A stretch of 64,000 nt of DNA from a candidate division WOR-3 bacterium (GTDB lineage Bacteria > Hydrothermota > Hydrothermia > Hydrothermales > JAJRUZ01): NCBI GenBank assembly GCA_039804025.1, contig JBDRZP010000004.1, positions 30,116 through 94,115 of the forward strand, in the 5' to 3' direction. The notes beneath the pieces are model-generated. The model worked only from the letters and a program-made list of their open reading frames with translations. It was not told the origin of the DNA and did not search any database. Shown here piece by piece: positions 53,274 through 61,164 of the stretch. Each line of letters starts with the position of its first letter. Position 1 is the stretch's first letter. Position numbers and translations under genes: made by a program.

Positions 53274-54153
53274 CTAAATTAATGTTTCTTATTAACCCCT
53301 TTATTTTAGCCCTTTTTAAAGGACTGTTTTTAAGATATTTTTCTGGATTTTTTTGAAAATCCTCTGGATCAAAATTTTTAACATATGGATGTAAGGGGAA
53401 ATCCACTGGTTCTACTGGATTTTTGTTCCAAGGGCAAACTTCCTGACATATATCACATCCAAAAATATAAGAGTTCATCCTAAGTTTTATTTCCTCAGGA
53501 ATATCACCTTTATTTTCAATAGTATGATAGGATATACATCTATTTGAATCAATAACAAAGGGTTTAACAATTGCGCCTGTTGGACATGCTTCAATACAAC
53601 GTGTGCATTTTCCACAGAAATTTTTATCAATACTTTTATCCGGTTCTATTTCCTTATTTAATAGGACTGTACCTAAAAGTAAGTAAGATCCTTTTTTAAA
53701 GGAGATAAGCATAGTATTTTTGCCTATAAATCCAATTCCTGCTTTTCTTGCAAACATTCTTTCAAGGATGGGTCCTGTATCCACATATATCTTATATTCC
53801 AAACCTGAAAACTTCTCCTTAACTTTTTCCATAACTCTTTTTAATTTTTTATACAGAAATTTATGATAATCAACATGAAGGGCATAACCTGCAATTTTAT
53901 ATTTTTCAAAAAAAATTTTTTTGTATGGAAGTGCAACTACAAGGATGGTTTTAACACTTTCAAAAACCTTTAAAGGTGAAATTCTTTTTTCAAAAGTATT
54001 TTCCATCCATTTCATATCTGCATGATATTTATTTTTAATCCATTCCTTAAAAGAAAAAATATCTCTTTCTTCTACTTTTGGATCAGTAAATCCAAAGATA
54101 AATAGTTTTTCTTCCTTTAGTTTTTCCTTTATGAATTCTTTTAAATCTTTCAT
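53263..54153 (-). CDS. queG: epoxyqueuosine reductase
   Basis: 296 residues. The N-terminal domain binds cobalamin (YHADMKWMENTFEKRISPL, VDTGPILERMFARKAGIGFIGKN), followed by two [4Fe-4S] motifs: CGKCTRCIEACPTGAI and CDICQEVCPWN. QueG reduces epoxyqueuosine to queuosine in the tRNA wobble position. Shorter than E. coli QueG because HEAT repeats are missing. Its start codon is only 12 bases from the divergent holB start. Confidence 0.95.
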   Translation of the reverse strand: MKDLKEFIKEKLKEEKLFIFGFTDPKVEERDIFSFKEWIKNKYHADMKWMENTFEKRISPLKVFESVKTILVVALPYKKIFFEKYKIAGYALHVDYHKFLYKKLKRVMEKVKEKFSGLEYKIYVDTGPILERMFARKAGIGFIGKNTMLISFKKGSYLLLGTVLLNKEIEPDKSIDKNFCGKCTRCIEACPTGAIVKPFVIDSNRCISYHTIENKGDIPEEIKLRMNSYIFGCDICQEVCPWNKNPVEPVDFPLHPYVKNFDPEDFQKNPEKYLKNSPLKRAKIKGLIRNINLVRY

Positions 54154-54165
54154 ATAAAATATAGA

Positions 54166-55176
54166 ATGCAGATTTTAGGACACAGAAATCAAATTAATTA
54201 TTTTGAAAAAATACTCAAAGAAGATAAATTCCTGGGTGCATATATTCTTTCAGGACCTGAAGGGGTTGGTAAGTTAGAAACTTTAAAATTTATACTTATG
54301 AAGTATGTATGTGAAAATAAAACAGGCTGTCTAAATTGTATTATGTGTAAGAGATTTAAAAGTCTTTCTATACCTGATATAAATTTTATTTTACCTGATA
54401 AGATAAAAGAAGAGCTTCTTGAACTCTATGAAAAAGGTGAATGGAGTTTTGAAAATTTAAGAACTGATTATTTTTCAAGGGATCTTACCATAGGTATAGA
54501 TACAATAAGGGAAATAGGAGAGGAAATAAAATCAAGACCGATTGAATTAAAAAGAAAATTTTATATTTTTCTTGATGCTGATTTAATGAGAAAGGAGGCA
54601 CAGAATGCCCTTTTAAAAATTTTAGAGGAACCACCTGAATTTGTTACCTTTTTTCTAATAACACCATACCCCGAATCTCTTCAAACAACAATAAGGTCAA
54701 GATGTATCAGTATACCCTTTTTTAATCTTGAATTTAAGGATTTTAAAGAGTATTTTAAAGGAACGAAATCCATATATTTTCTTTACAGAATTTCCTCAGG
54801 TTCAATAGGTTTGGCAAAAAGAATAATTAAAGAAAAAATAATAGAAGAATACGGGAGTTTTCTAAAGGAGATAATGAGAAATGAGGAGGAGCCTTTTTTT
54901 GTTTATAAAAAAGAAAGTAAGGAATATTTAAAGGATAAAATTTTTCTATTCGGCTTCTTTATAAGAGAGATAACAGAGTTAAAACTTGGTAAAAGGGAAA
55001 TTTTCAAAGATCATCCGTATGTTTCAGAAATTGAATTTTTAAATAGAAGAATAGATCCTTATACCCTTGATTTATTATATGATAAATACTATAAAATCCT
55101 TGAAGGATACAAGAGAAATATACCTAATTATCTTTTAAGCTATCTTCTTGATTCTATAAGATTTGGGCTCCCATAA
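54166..55176 (+). CDS. holB: DNA polymerase III delta-prime-like subunit
   Basis: 336 residues. AAA+ clamp-loader subunit with a degenerate Walker A (SGPEGVGKLETL), zinc-site cysteines (CENKTGCLNCIMC), FYIFLDADLMRKEAQNALLKILEEPPEFVTFFLIT and the TTIRSRC sensor region. The missing catalytic Walker residues fit the non-hydrolysing delta-prime role. TATAAA lies 7 bases before the ATG. The Usp gene follows 6 bases downstream. Confidence 0.88.
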   Translation: MQILGHRNQINYFEKILKEDKFLGAYILSGPEGVGKLETLKFILMKYVCENKTGCLNCIMCKRFKSLSIPDINFILPDKIKEELLELYEKGEWSFENLRTDYFSRDLTIGIDTIREIGEEIKSRPIELKRKFYIFLDADLMRKEAQNALLKILEEPPEFVTFFLITPYPESLQTTIRSRCISIPFFNLEFKDFKEYFKGTKSIYFLYRISSGSIGLAKRIIKEKIIEEYGSFLKEIMRNEEEPFFVYKKESKEYLKDKIFLFGFFIREITELKLGKREIFKDHPYVSEIEFLNRRIDPYTLDLLYDKYYKILEGYKRNIPNYLLSYLLDSIRFGLP

Positions 55177-55182
55177 TATATT

Positions 55183-56040
55183 ATGGAAATAAAAAACATT
55201 CTATGGCTTACTGACTTTAACCCCCTTTCAAATTATGCCTTTGAATGGGCAAAATTTTTTTCTATTAGTTGTAAGGCTAAACTTTATGCAGTTCATGTAA
55301 TTCCTGAAAAGAAAATTTCAATTCTTGAGGAAAAAGAAGAGATTCTAAATATGTTTAATTTAATGGAAAAGGAAGAAAAGGAAAAGGCTGAAAGGGATTT
55401 TGAAAGTAAGAAAAAGGAAATAGATAAAAAAATTAAATTTGAAACTCATCTTTTGAAAGGTGAAATAGTGGAGGAGATAATAAAGTTTATAAATGAAAAG
55501 GATATTGACCTTTTAATAATGGGGGCTTCTAATAAAAGGGAAAAGCTTAGGATAGGAACAACTGCTTACAGGATTTTGACCAATGCAAGGATTCCTGTTT
55601 TAGTGGTAAAGGAAAAGATAGGTGTTAAAGTTAATAAGATACTTGTTCCCATTGATTTTTCAAAACTTTCCTTTAAGGCTCTTGATTATGCAATTTTTCT
55701 TGCAGAAATTTTTGGGTCTGAAATTCATCTCCTTCATGTTATTGAGATTCTTGAATCAATTGGATTAAAAGAGGTTGAGGAAAAATTAATAGAGGAAACA
55801 AAGGAAATATTACATAGGGAAAGTGAAAAGTTTAAGGGTAAATATAGAATTTTTGTAAATGCAATAAAGAGGGATTCTGCAGAAATAGGTATAATAGAAT
55901 TTGCAGAGGAAAAAGGAATAGATCTTATTTGTATGGCAACAAGGGGAAGAAAAGGTATTTCACATTTTTTCCTTGGTTCAACTCTTGATAAGGTTTTAAA
56001 ACTTACAGATATTCCAATTTTAGCTTTTAATCCTGTATAA
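55183..56040 (+). CDS. tandem universal stress protein
   Basis: 285 residues made of two Usp domains (about 1-143 and 146-285). Each starts like Usp (NILWLTDFNPLSNYAFEWA; KILVPIDFSKLSFKALDYA). Domain 1 has LLIMGASNKREKLRIGTTAYRILTNARIPVLVV, domain 2 has GRKGISHFFLGSTLDKVL, keeping the ATP-binding G-x2-G-x9-G[ST] pattern in altered form. Cytoplasmic stress or ATP-sensing role. The stop codon lies within the -10 box of tRNA-Ser(GCU). Confidence 0.93.
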   Translation: MEIKNILWLTDFNPLSNYAFEWAKFFSISCKAKLYAVHVIPEKKISILEEKEEILNMFNLMEKEEKEKAERDFESKKKEIDKKIKFETHLLKGEIVEEIIKFINEKDIDLLIMGASNKREKLRIGTTAYRILTNARIPVLVVKEKIGVKVNKILVPIDFSKLSFKALDYAIFLAEIFGSEIHLLHVIEILESIGLKEVEEKLIEETKEILHRESEKFKGKYRIFVNAIKRDSAEIGIIEFAEEKGIDLICMATRGRKGISHFFLGSTLDKVLKLTDIPILAFNPV

Positions 56041-56052
56041 TTTGAATAAGAC

Positions 56053-56142
56053 GGAGGGGTGGCCGAGTGGCTTAAGGCGGCGGCTTGCTAAGCCGTTTCT
56101 CCGAGAATATCGGGGACGCGGGTTCGAATCCCGCCCCCTCCG
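56053..56142 (+). tRNA. tRNA-Ser(GCU)
   Basis: 90-base class II tRNA; acceptor GGAGGGG/CCCCTCC with discriminator G, anticodon loop TTGCTAA (GCU), long variable arm, T-arm GCGGG-TTCGAAT-CCCGC. No encoded CCA; it is followed by six T. The extended -10 (TGTATAAT) overlaps the Usp stop codon. Confidence 0.97.
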
Positions 56143-56168
56143 TTTTTTATAATTAAGAGGGAGGAGTT

Positions 56169-56483
56169 ATGCCAACAAAAGAAGAAATTTTAGAGAGAAT
56201 GAAAAATGTTTATGACCCGGAGATTCCTGTTAATGTTGTTGATCTTGGACTTGTTTATAATATAGATATTAAAGAAACTGGTGAGATTAATATTTTAATG
56301 ACTTTAACAGCACCAGGTTGTCCAATTTATCCCTATATAGCAGAACAGGTAAAAAGAGAAGTAAGTCAGATTGAAGGCGTTAAAGAAGTAAATGTGGAAT
56401 TTACCTTTGACCCTCCTTGGTCACCTGAAAAAATGACAGAGGAAGGAAAAGAAGCTTTAAGATCAATGGGATTCAATATTTAG
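56169..56483 (+). CDS. MIP18/SufT-like iron-sulfur assembly protein (DUF59)
   Basis: 104 residues, a single DUF59 domain: MKNVYDPEIPVNVVDLGLVY, MTLTAPGCPIYPYIAEQVKREV with the conserved Cys, and FDPPWSPEKMTEEG. Bacterial members help mature [Fe-S] proteins. The window's iron-sulfur enzymes (ThiC, QueG, radical SAM) are potential clients. It has its own Shine-Dalgarno (GAGGGAGG) after tRNA-Ser and overlaps into the LptF/G-like gene. Confidence 0.93.
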   Translation: MPTKEEILERMKNVYDPEIPVNVVDLGLVYNIDIKETGEINILMTLTAPGCPIYPYIAEQVKREVSQIEGVKEVNVEFTFDPPWSPEKMTEEGKEALRSMGFNI

Positions 56484-56484
56484 A

Positions 56485-57612
56485 TTGAATATAACTTTCT
56501 CAAAAGTTGATAGAGAAATTCTTCTTTCACTTATTCCACCCTTTATTTATTCAATAGCTCTTCTTCTTATGATTATGCTCCTTGATAAAATTTTTGATCT
56601 TTCTGATTTAATTTTTAAAAAGAAAATTCCTCCTTCTATGGTTTTAAATATACTCTTTCTTTCTCTTCCCTATATGCTTGCACTTATTATTCCAATGAGT
56701 GTTCTTGTTTCTGTTTTATATGTATTCGGAAATATGAACCAGGAAAGGGAGCTTATGTGCCTTTCTACAAGTGGAATCTCTCTTTTAAGGATTATAAGGT
56801 TTCCTTTAATTTTTTCAATATTTATTTTTTTCTTTTTAATATACTTCAATGGTTTTTTTGTTCCTGAAGTTAACCATATTTTAAAAAAGAAAGTTTATTA
56901 TATGTATAGATATAAACCCTCCCTTGCTATTAAAGAGAAAGTTTTTAATGATATAGGCGGGATGAGCATTTATGTTGAAGAAAAGGATGAAAAAAGAAAT
57001 GTTCTCAAAAATTTAAAGATATTTCAGAAAGATAAGGATTACTCACAAATAATTGATGCAAAAGAAGGTATAATTAAAAAAGGTAAGGAGGGGGGTTACC
57101 TTTTAGTTTTAAAAGATGGAACAATTCATGAAAAAAAGAGAAATGAAGTAAATATAAGAAAGCTTGAATTTAAAGAGCATAGAATTTATATTCCTGAAAA
57201 AAAGGAAAGGGAATCAGAAATTTTTTCAAAAAGTGATAGGGAATTAACTTTAAAGGAACTTTTAAATTTAATAAGAGATAATAAAAAAAAATTTAGTAAA
57301 AACAAAGAGGAAAATAAATTTATTTTTTTACAGATTCAGAGATACTGGGTTGAAGTTCATAAAAAATTTTCCATACCTTTTGCAGCAGTTGCTTTTGTAA
57401 TTGTTGGAATTCCTCTTGCTAAAATTTTTGGAAAATCAGGATGGGGTTCAGCTTTTGGAATATCAATAGTTATCTTTACAATTCATTACATTTTACTTGT
57501 TGGGGGTGAAGAACTGGCAGATAGGGGAATAATATCTTCCTTTATTGCAATGTGGACAGGTGATATCTTAACCCTTTTAACTGGTATTTATCTTCTTTAT
57601 AAAACAAGATAA
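56485..57612 (+). CDS. LptF/LptG-family lipopolysaccharide export permease
   Basis: 375 residues from a TTG start two bases after the previous stop. Three N-terminal membrane helices (about 15-37, 50-75, 97-120), a periplasmic jelly-roll (GGMSIYVEEKDEKRNVLKNLKIFQKD), and three C-terminal helices (FSIPFAAVAFVIVGIPLAKIFGKSGWGSAFGISIV...ILTLLTGIYLLYK) match YjgP/YjgQ proteins. They pull LPS out of the inner membrane with LptB. F versus G cannot be decided. Overlaps convergent lpxK by 36 bases. Confidence 0.92.
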   Translation: MNITFSKVDREILLSLIPPFIYSIALLLMIMLLDKIFDLSDLIFKKKIPPSMVLNILFLSLPYMLALIIPMSVLVSVLYVFGNMNQERELMCLSTSGISLLRIIRFPLIFSIFIFFFLIYFNGFFVPEVNHILKKKVYYMYRYKPSLAIKEKVFNDIGGMSIYVEEKDEKRNVLKNLKIFQKDKDYSQIIDAKEGIIKKGKEGGYLLVLKDGTIHEKKRNEVNIRKLEFKEHRIYIPEKKERESEIFSKSDRELTLKELLNLIRDNKKKFSKNKEENKFIFLQIQRYWVEVHKKFSIPFAAVAFVIVGIPLAKIFGKSGWGSAFGISIVIFTIHYILLVGGEELADRGIISSFIAMWTGDILTLLTGIYLLYKTR

Positions 57613-58539
57613 ATAGTCATAAAAGGATTTTTCTATATTCATTTCTATTTCAGGGTATATAAAAAAATCTTCTTTTACATCCATTCTTATTAAGTCCTTT
57701 TCAGTTGTTATAACATAATCACATTTTAATTTATCTTTAAGTTTTAGGATTTTTTCCATATCTTTTTCATCATAAAAGTGATGGTCAAAAAATTTAAGGT
57801 GTTCTCTTAAAATAAAATTTTTTTCAACAAATTTTTTTAAAGAAAAGGGATTCGCAATACCTGTTACAAGCAAAACAAAATCCCTTTTTGAAGGAAAGAC
57901 TTTTTCTCCAAGATAATTTTTAAATCCTTTAAATTTATAGTTTGCAAAAAAATAAGTTTTTTTTCTTTTATCAAGAAAATAAATTTTGTATCTTTCTAAA
58001 TCTTTTAATTTTCTGTTTATGATAATTATATCACCATCAAAAATTTCTCTTTTTAAATCTCTTGAAGTTCCCTCTGGAAAAAACATATCCTTTTTTAGAA
58101 TTTCTTTTTCATCAAGGATAAAAATGTTAAGGTCAAAAAAGTATTTTTTTATCTGAAGTGCATCGTCAAGGACAAAAAAGTCAATATTTTTTTTCTTTAT
58201 TATTTCCTCAGCAGTTTTTTTTCTATCTTCATAGACTCCGATTGGTATTTTTAATTTTTTGAAAATAAGAAAGGGTTCATCACCTATTTCGTGAACTTTA
58301 GGATTGGAATCTTCAAAAAAAATTTTCATTTTCTTTTCCTTTCTTTTATAACCTCTTGAAAGTAGAGATACTTTAAGGTTTTTTTCTTTTAAAAATTTAA
58401 TTATTTCAATAACAAGTGGTGTTTTTCCGCTTCCGCCGAGAGAGATTCCACCTACACCAATTGAGGGAAAAGGGAATTTTTTTCTGAATTTTTTTAAAAT
58501 AAAATTTCTTGAAAAAATTATAAAAAGAATTGGGTTCAC
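57577..58539 (-). CDS. lpxK: tetraacyldisaccharide 4'-kinase
   Basis: 320 residues. P-loop: SIGVGGISLGGSGKTPLVIEI near residue 26, followed by LLSRGYKRK, FVLDDALQ (Asp pair region), FFPEGTSRDLK and VTGIANPFSLKKF. It phosphorylates the lipid A disaccharide, indicating a lipid A-type outer membrane. The N-terminal membrane segment is shorter than in E. coli. It follows plsY with a 1-base gap. Confidence 0.93.
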   Translation of the reverse strand: MNPILFIIFSRNFILKKFRKKFPFPSIGVGGISLGGSGKTPLVIEIIKFLKEKNLKVSLLSRGYKRKEKKMKIFFEDSNPKVHEIGDEPFLIFKKLKIPIGVYEDRKKTAEEIIKKKNIDFFVLDDALQIKKYFFDLNIFILDEKEILKKDMFFPEGTSRDLKREIFDGDIIIINRKLKDLERYKIYFLDKRKKTYFFANYKFKGFKNYLGEKVFPSKRDFVLLVTGIANPFSLKKFVEKNFILREHLKFFDHHFYDEKDMEKILKLKDKLKCDYVITTEKDLIRMDVKEDFFIYPEIEMNIEKSFYDYLSCFIKKINTS

Positions 58540-58540
58540 C

Positions 58541-59125
58541 TTAAGAATTTATCAATTTTCCTTTCAATTTTTCTCTTGGAAAATCAATTATTTTTTTTAT
58601 TCCGATTGAAGCAACAATAAATAAAACGTAAAAAATTAGAATTTTATCTACTTTTTCAAGTATTAAGATTAGAACAAAGGAAATAAAAAATAGGGCAATT
58701 GCTTGGTCAAAGTGTTTTTTTAAAAGGAAAAATATAAGAAAAATAAAAATTGAGAATATAAATTCAAAGGGAAAAAGGGAAAATAGTATTCCAAGGATTG
58801 TGCTTATAGATTTTCCTCCATAGAATTTCAAGAAAAGGGGAAAATCATGACCAAGGATAGATCCAATTCCTGATATAAGTGCGAGATTTTCTTTTTTGAA
58901 GATTCTATAAAAGACAAATATGGGTAAAAATCCTTTTGAAAAATCAATTAAAAAGGTTAGTGTTCCTGCTAATTTTCCAACATTTTTATATACATTTCTT
59001 GCACCAGGATTTCTATCTCCTACTTTTCTTATATCAATATTTTTAAATTTTTTTGAGATTATATATGCTGACGGGAAAGAGCCGAAGAGGTATCCTAAGA
59101 GAAAGGAAAAAAAAATTTCTTTCAT
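58541..59125 (-). CDS. plsY: glycerol-3-phosphate acyltransferase PlsY
   Basis: 194 residues, about five membrane segments. The three PlsY loop motifs are present: GSFPSAYIISK, GDRNPGARNVYKNVGK, and GHDFPLFLKFYGGKSISTILG. It acylates glycerol-3-phosphate from acyl-phosphate, the first step of phospholipid synthesis. Paired with lpxK in one unit devoted to membrane lipids. Confidence 0.96.
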   Translation of the reverse strand: MKEIFFSFLLGYLFGSFPSAYIISKKFKNIDIRKVGDRNPGARNVYKNVGKLAGTLTFLIDFSKGFLPIFVFYRIFKKENLALISGIGSILGHDFPLFLKFYGGKSISTILGILFSLFPFEFIFSIFIFLIFFLLKKHFDQAIALFFISFVLILILEKVDKILIFYVLFIVASIGIKKIIDFPREKLKGKLINS

Positions 59126-59187
59126 TTAAATAATTTTCATGAAAAATTTAGTAAAAATGCAAGTTTATTTCTTTATAATAATATTTT

Positions 59188-59280
59188 GGAGGGGTGCCCG
59201 AGCCTGGTTAAGGGGTGCGACTCGAAATCGCATTATCCTTTAAAAGGGATGCGCGGGTTCAAATCCCGCCCCCTCCGCCA
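59188..59280 (+). tRNA. tRNA-Ser(CGA), with encoded CCA
   Basis: Class II tRNA; acceptor GGAGGGG/CCCCTCC, discriminator G then CCA, anticodon loop CTCGAAA (CGA), long variable arm, T-arm GCGGG-TTCAAAT-CCCGC. It is the only one of the six tRNA genes in the window that encodes CCA. TATAAT lies 8 bases upstream of the mature 5' end. Confidence 0.97.
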
Positions 59281-59390
59281 TAGGAGAAATAAAGGCTGAG
59301 CGATTTAAAGAGGAACAAAAAGAAAAATAAATGCGACAAAAATGAAAAATTTTAAAGAGATATTAGATAATTTGAAAAATAAATTAAAAA
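59281..59390. other. short region between tRNA-Ser and IS remnant C
   Basis: AT-rich with no gene; contains gcgatttaaagaggaac, similar to the 3' part of the IS family, so it may be a further IS scrap. Confidence 0.3.
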
Positions 59391-60063
59391 TACTTTAAGA
59401 TTATAATATGAAAAAGAGAAAAGAATAAAAAATGAAAGTGAGGAAAAATTGAAAGGAATTGCTTTAAAGAGGTTTGAGATTATTAATTTTTTTGAAAAAT
59501 AAGATGACAAGGCAATAAAGGATGCTTTTGGAGTTAAGGAAAGATTGCGGTATATTTATGGAAATGGAAGAAGAGATTCAAGAAATCCTAAAAGTAAAAT
59601 AGAAACTCTTATTTCTAAATCAAAAATACCAATAAGGAAAAGAAAAGAACAGCTCTTTTAAAGACAAAATTTGGTTTTGCTTATGCTTACAAATCTTTAA
59701 CAAGTGAAAATGCAAAAGATTTTATGAAGAAATTTTTAAAGGTGGCACACTTTAAAGTAAAAAGGGTTCAGAAGGGTAACGGAAGTGAGTTTGCTGGAAG
59801 CTTTGAAAAATTCTTGCGGAGTAAGGGAATTATACATTTCTATAATTACCCAAAAGACCCGTAAAGTAATGCTTATGTTGAAAGATTTAAAGGGGACTAT
59901 ACAAGAACATTTTGTAGAATAGTATTCTGAAGATCTTATTGAGCCAGAAAAATTCAATGTAAACCTCATAAATCTTTAAATAATTTTTCTCCCCTTGATT
60001 ATTTTTTAAAAACATATATTAATAATCCTAACCACTTTTAAAATGTTATGGTATTCTACATAT
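59391..60063 (+). mobile_element. IS remnant C (best-preserved transposase scar, IS481/IS3-like)
   Basis: Frames are broken by many stops and shifts, but a DDE transposase can still be read in pieces: IINFFEK.DDKAIKDAFGVKERLRYIYGNGRRDS (N-terminal helix region), TKFGFAYAYKSLTSENAKDF, VQKGNGSEFAGSFEKFLRSKGIIHFYNYPKDP and NAYVERFKGDYTRTF. The GNGSEF and YVERF blocks are typical of integrase-core enzymes of the IS481/IS3 type. It ends in ATGGTATTCTACAT. Remnants A, B and D are shorter copies with different internal deletions. Confidence 0.8.
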
Positions 60064-60065
60064 AC

Positions 60066-60095
60066 TTGACTTTTTTTTTTTCAATCCTGTATAAT
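60066..60095 (+). promoter_or_regulatory. promoter beyond the end of IS remnant C, 11-T spacer
   Basis: TTGACT (60066-60071), 18-base spacer made of T followed by CAATCCTG, then TATAAT (60090-60095). The T run including the T of TTGACT is 11. A near-identical copy at 61943 has a 19-T run. Confidence 0.7.
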
Positions 60096-60133
60096 TTTAA
60101 GTTAACTTTTGGTTAAGTTTTAAAGGAAATAAA

Positions 60134-60271
60134 ATGTATAAAGTGATTATACAATGTTATTATATGGATTTGAATATCCATACAGAAAGAAGGCAAATTA
60201 CATGGAGTGATGTTCCTCTTTCAAGATTTAAAGATTATTTTTATAAAATAAGTCATAATACATGCAGATGA
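60134..60271 (+). CDS. possible 45-residue protein upstream of the lipoprotein gene
   Basis: Begins 39 bases after the TATAAT, with a good Shine-Dalgarno (AAAGGAAAT). Sequence starts MYKVIIQCYYMDLNIHTERR and ends SHNTCR. No family recognised. Its TGA overlaps an ATG at 60268 as ATGA, which could couple it to the next gene. It may be a genuine small protein, a leader peptide or chance. Confidence 0.4.
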   Translation: MYKVIIQCYYMDLNIHTERRQITWSDVPLSRFKDYFYKISHNTCR

Positions 60272-60327
60272 AAAATTTAGAATATCAGAAATTATTAAAT
60301 TTTTTTAATAATTTATCCAATTTCAAA

Positions 60328-61164
60328 ATGTTAATGAGATTATTAATACTCATATTATTATGTTTGTTTCAATGTAAGAGAGACAGAGGTTATGAAAAAG
60401 AAAAAATAGACACAATTTTACACTTTAATGCTTATCCTGGAGATGGTTTTGTATATTTAGAATGGGAATATGTCTCAAGGCTTTCACCAATAAGAGAAGG
60501 AACATGTATGCTCATTCCAGTTGTAAATGTTTATAGGGCTGAAAAAGGGGGCAAATTCAGAATGTTAGATAATGCTATGGGAAAAGCCGATTATTATTCC
60601 TGGACTCCTTATCCTGAACAATCTAAACACGGAAATGCACTTGATACAACAGTTATAAATGGTAAAACCTATGCTTATTATATCAAAGTAGATTGGGGTG
60701 GTGGATATGAAATAGTTTGCCCTTTTTATAGTGTTTCAGAAACACTTGAAGTTACACCATTGGAAGGTCTTTCTGACCCTGTTCCTATGCCTCCCTGTAG
60801 TGTATGGATTGAAAGGAATGATTCTCTCCACCTTTTCACACTTCACTGGATTCCACCCGAAGGCTCGGATAGTTTTTATTATTTGGTTGAATCTCCAGGT
60901 GGTCCAGAGGGTTGGAACCCTAACTGGTATGGATTTACATTTGACAACTTAACAGACTGGTATCCGGCTTTACACATACCTCCTTCAATGCCGGATACTT
61001 TTGATGGGATGGGTTATTTCCCAGAACCTTATTATACTTTCCCTGATTGTGGTGAATGGCTGCGTCCGGATAAGCCTGACACAATCTGGTATTATATAAT
61101 TGCAAGAGTTAGAGGAAGGTTGTCTTATCCTTCAAAGCCAGTTTTTGCAGTTCATATAGATTAA
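60328..61164 (+). CDS. exported lipoprotein with fibronectin-III-like region
   Basis: 278 residues from the ATG at 60328, chosen because it puts a signal peptide (MLMRLLILILLCLFQC) with a lipobox-like LFQC at the N-terminus. In-frame ATGs at 60262 and 60268 would add about 20 residues. After the Cys comes a beta-rich part: FNAYPGDGFVYLEWEYVSRLSP, VNVYRAEKGGKFRML and FTLHWIPPEGSDSFYYLVESP, resembling type III domains. No enzyme motif. The stop overlaps the start of the next gene (TAATG). Only general surface roles can be inferred. Confidence 0.65.
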   Translation: MLMRLLILILLCLFQCKRDRGYEKEKIDTILHFNAYPGDGFVYLEWEYVSRLSPIREGTCMLIPVVNVYRAEKGGKFRMLDNAMGKADYYSWTPYPEQSKHGNALDTTVINGKTYAYYIKVDWGGGYEIVCPFYSVSETLEVTPLEGLSDPVPMPPCSVWIERNDSLHLFTLHWIPPEGSDSFYYLVESPGGPEGWNPNWYGFTFDNLTDWYPALHIPPSMPDTFDGMGYFPEPYYTFPDCGEWLRPDKPDTIWYYIIARVRGRLSYPSKPVFAVHID

